Of a stretch of DNA of 21,293 bases, positions 20,074 through 21,293 are shown one piece after another. Source of the DNA: JBBQXK01 sp038251625 (GTDB lineage Bacteria > Pseudomonadota > Alphaproteobacteria > Rhodobacterales > Rhodobacteraceae). Position numbers and translations under genes: made by a program. A model generated the notes under the pieces. The model saw nothing but the letters and a program-made list of their open reading frames with translations. It was not told the DNA's origin and ran no database searches. The stretch is from assembly GCA_038251625.1 (NCBI GenBank), contig JBBSBE010000067.1, positions 1-21,293 on the forward strand. The letters run 5' to 3'. Positions within the stretch are counted from its first letter, which is position 1. Each line of letters starts with the position of its first letter.

Positions 20074-21293
20074 TCAAGAAGCCGCACCTCGCGCTGCGGG
20101 AAGGGGATGGAAATCCCGTGCGCCTTGAACGCATCCCAAAGCGCCAGATACACGTTGCCCTTGATATTGGTCAGCCCCTCGATCGGGTCGGTGATCCAGA
20201 ACCGCAGGATGTAATCCACCGAACTGTCGCCAAAGCCCGTGATATGGCAGACGGGCTTTGTGGTGCCGAGCACCCGCTTCACCCCCAGCGCCGCCTCGAC
20301 CGCAACCTTGCGCACCAGATGCGGATCGTCGCCGTAGGCCGTGCCGAAATGCAGGTCGAGCCGCACAAGCTCGTTCGAATGCGACCAGTTGACCACCTGC
20401 CCGGTGATCAGATCCTCGTTCGGGATCAGGTATTCCTTGCCGTCCCGCGTCAGCACCGACACGTAGCGCGCGCCAAGGCTCTCGATCCAGCCGAACGTCT
20501 CGCCCAGGCTGATCACGTCGCCGGGCTTGATCGACTTGTCCAGCAGGATGATGATCCCCGACACCAGGTTCGACACGACCTTCTGCAAGCCAAAGCCAAG
20601 GCCCACGCCGATGGCGCCGGACAGTACGGCAAGGCCGGTCAGATCGAACCCCACCACCTTCAGCCCTGCAAAGAAGGCAAATCCGTAAAGCATCATCTGC
20701 ACGAACTTGATCGTCAGCACCCGCATCGAGGGCGAAAGCTCGCGGTTCTTCTCCAGCCGCACCGAGGCCGTGCGCGACAGCACGCGGGCGAAGAAGAACA
20801 GCGCCCCGAGGATCACGATGGCCTGAATGATCAGCCACACAGAGATGCGCGTCCCGCCCACCGTCATGGCAATGCTGTCCAGAAACGCCTCGCCCTCGGT
20901 CGTGAGGTTCAGGATATCCAGCGTGACCCAGCCAACGGCACCCAGCCACACCATGCCGCGCAGGATCGGGTTGGCGATCAGCCGGGTGGCGAACCCCACC
21001 ACCAGCCAGGCCACCACCAGCGTCGCAAGGATCGCCAGAAGGTAGGAACGCGAGGGCCAGGTCGCGGCCCGCATCGCCTCGACCGTGATCCACAGCAGGG
21101 CGGCAAGGGTGATCCCCGCCAGCCGCTTCTGCATCACCACCGCCGCGCGCATCCGCCACATCGGCCAGCCTTCGCGGGTGCGCAGCCAGGCCCGCAGCCG
21201 GGGCCGCACGGCGCGCGACAGCACGACAGCCAGCGCATAAAGCACCAGCGCGATGATCAGCTGATAGGCGTTCCACGGCCGCATCGCGAGGCC
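20037..21293 (-). CDS. MscS-family mechanosensitive ion channel (probably 5'-truncated by the window edge)
   Basis: At least 415 residues of an inner-membrane small-conductance mechanosensitive channel, which releases solutes on hypo-osmotic shock. About six hydrophobic helices precede the pore-lining TM3 with its Gly/Ala pattern GAIGVGLGFGLQKVVSNLVSG, followed by the beta domain (IKPGDVISLGETFGWIESLGARYVSVLTRDGKEYLIPNEDLI) and the alpha/beta domain ending FPQREVRLL. The first in-frame Met is at 21284. The frame stays open to the window end (preceding codons Gly-Leu-Ala), and the nine visible upstream bases show no ribosome site, so the true start probably lies outside. Its 3' end overlaps the convergent XRE gene by 37 nt. 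Confidence 0.92.
   Translation of the reverse strand, partial: GLAMRPWNAYQLIIALVLYALAVVLSRAVRPRLRAWLRTREGWPMWRMRAAVVMQKRLAGITLAALLWITVEAMRAATWPSRSYLLAILATLVVAWLVVGFATRLIANPILRGMVWLGAVGWVTLDILNLTTEGEAFLDSIAMTVGGTRISVWLIIQAIVILGALFFFARVLSRTASVRLEKNRELSPSMRVLTIKFVQMMLYGFAFFAGLKVVGFDLTGLAVLSGAIGVGLGFGLQKVVSNLVSGIIILLDKSIKPGDVISLGETFGWIESLGARYVSVLTRDGKEYLIPNEDLITGQVVNWSHSNELVRLDLHFGTAYGDDPHLVRKVAVEAALGVKRVLGTTKPVCHITGFGDSSVDYILRFWITDPIEGLTNIKGNVYLALWDAFKAHGISIPFPQREVRLLDQVGTASSKSPG

Overview
The window is GC-rich, densely packed DNA of an alphaproteobacterium, most likely a member of the Rhodobacteraceae. The support is gene content and order (an FzlA-type GST-fold protein, the gpmI-envC-ctpA-rppH run, the rsfS-rlmH pair), strong preference for GC-rich codons, and a terminator-linked intergenic element (C-run, GAGGATATTT) that I recall as common in that family. 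No rRNA, tRNA, CRISPR array, IS element or prophage gene is visible. The genus cannot be fixed from the sequence alone.

Layout: (a) 1-5.9 kb, all plus strand: DUF1269 membrane protein, mtgA (peptidoglycan glycosyltransferase), fzlA-like FtsZ regulator, UMF1/Atg22-type MFS transporter, mepA (murein endopeptidase), a secreted esterase-like/phytase-family protein, and a YhhQ-type queuosine-precursor transporter. (b) 5.94-6.17 kb: an intergenic region with a putative small structured RNA carrying a near-perfect, 17-nt anti-16S Shine-Dalgarno sequence, an 18-codon ORF and a terminator. (c) 6.2-9.7 kb, minus strand: nagA and a DEAD-box RNA helicase with a DbpA-type domain and a long Lys/Pro/Gly/Ala repeat tail. 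(d) 9.9-11.3 kb, plus: a small exported hypothetical protein and a zeta-crystallin-type quinone oxidoreductase, followed by terminator-like repeats. (e) 11.5-16.0 kb, minus: an overlapping operon gpmI-envC-ctpA-rppH. (f) 16.1-17.6 kb, plus: malonyl-CoA synthetase matB. (g) 17.6-19.3 kb, minus: rsfS-rlmH (ribosome silencing and 23S rRNA methylation) and a small lipoprotein. (h) 19.3-20.1 kb, plus: a DUF2975 membrane protein translationally coupled to a small XRE regulator behind a good promoter. (i) 20.0-21.3 kb, minus: an MscS-family channel, probably cut by the window edge.

Theme: much of the window concerns the cell envelope and division (MtgA, FzlA, MepA, EnvC, CtpA, MscS) and ribosome/RNA metabolism (RsfS, RlmH, RppH, DEAD-box helicase, YhhQ). 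Most genes are ordinary housekeeping genes. The best candidate for something undescribed is the RNA/micro-ORF locus at about 5.98-6.17 kb. It combines a 17-nt complement of the 16S 3' end, an internal anti-SD able to mask it, rare AGA/AGG arginine codons, and duplicated 10-mers that create mutually exclusive terminator and antiterminator pairings, with no co-directional gene downstream. Whether it is a named Rhodobacterales sRNA cannot be settled without a database search.
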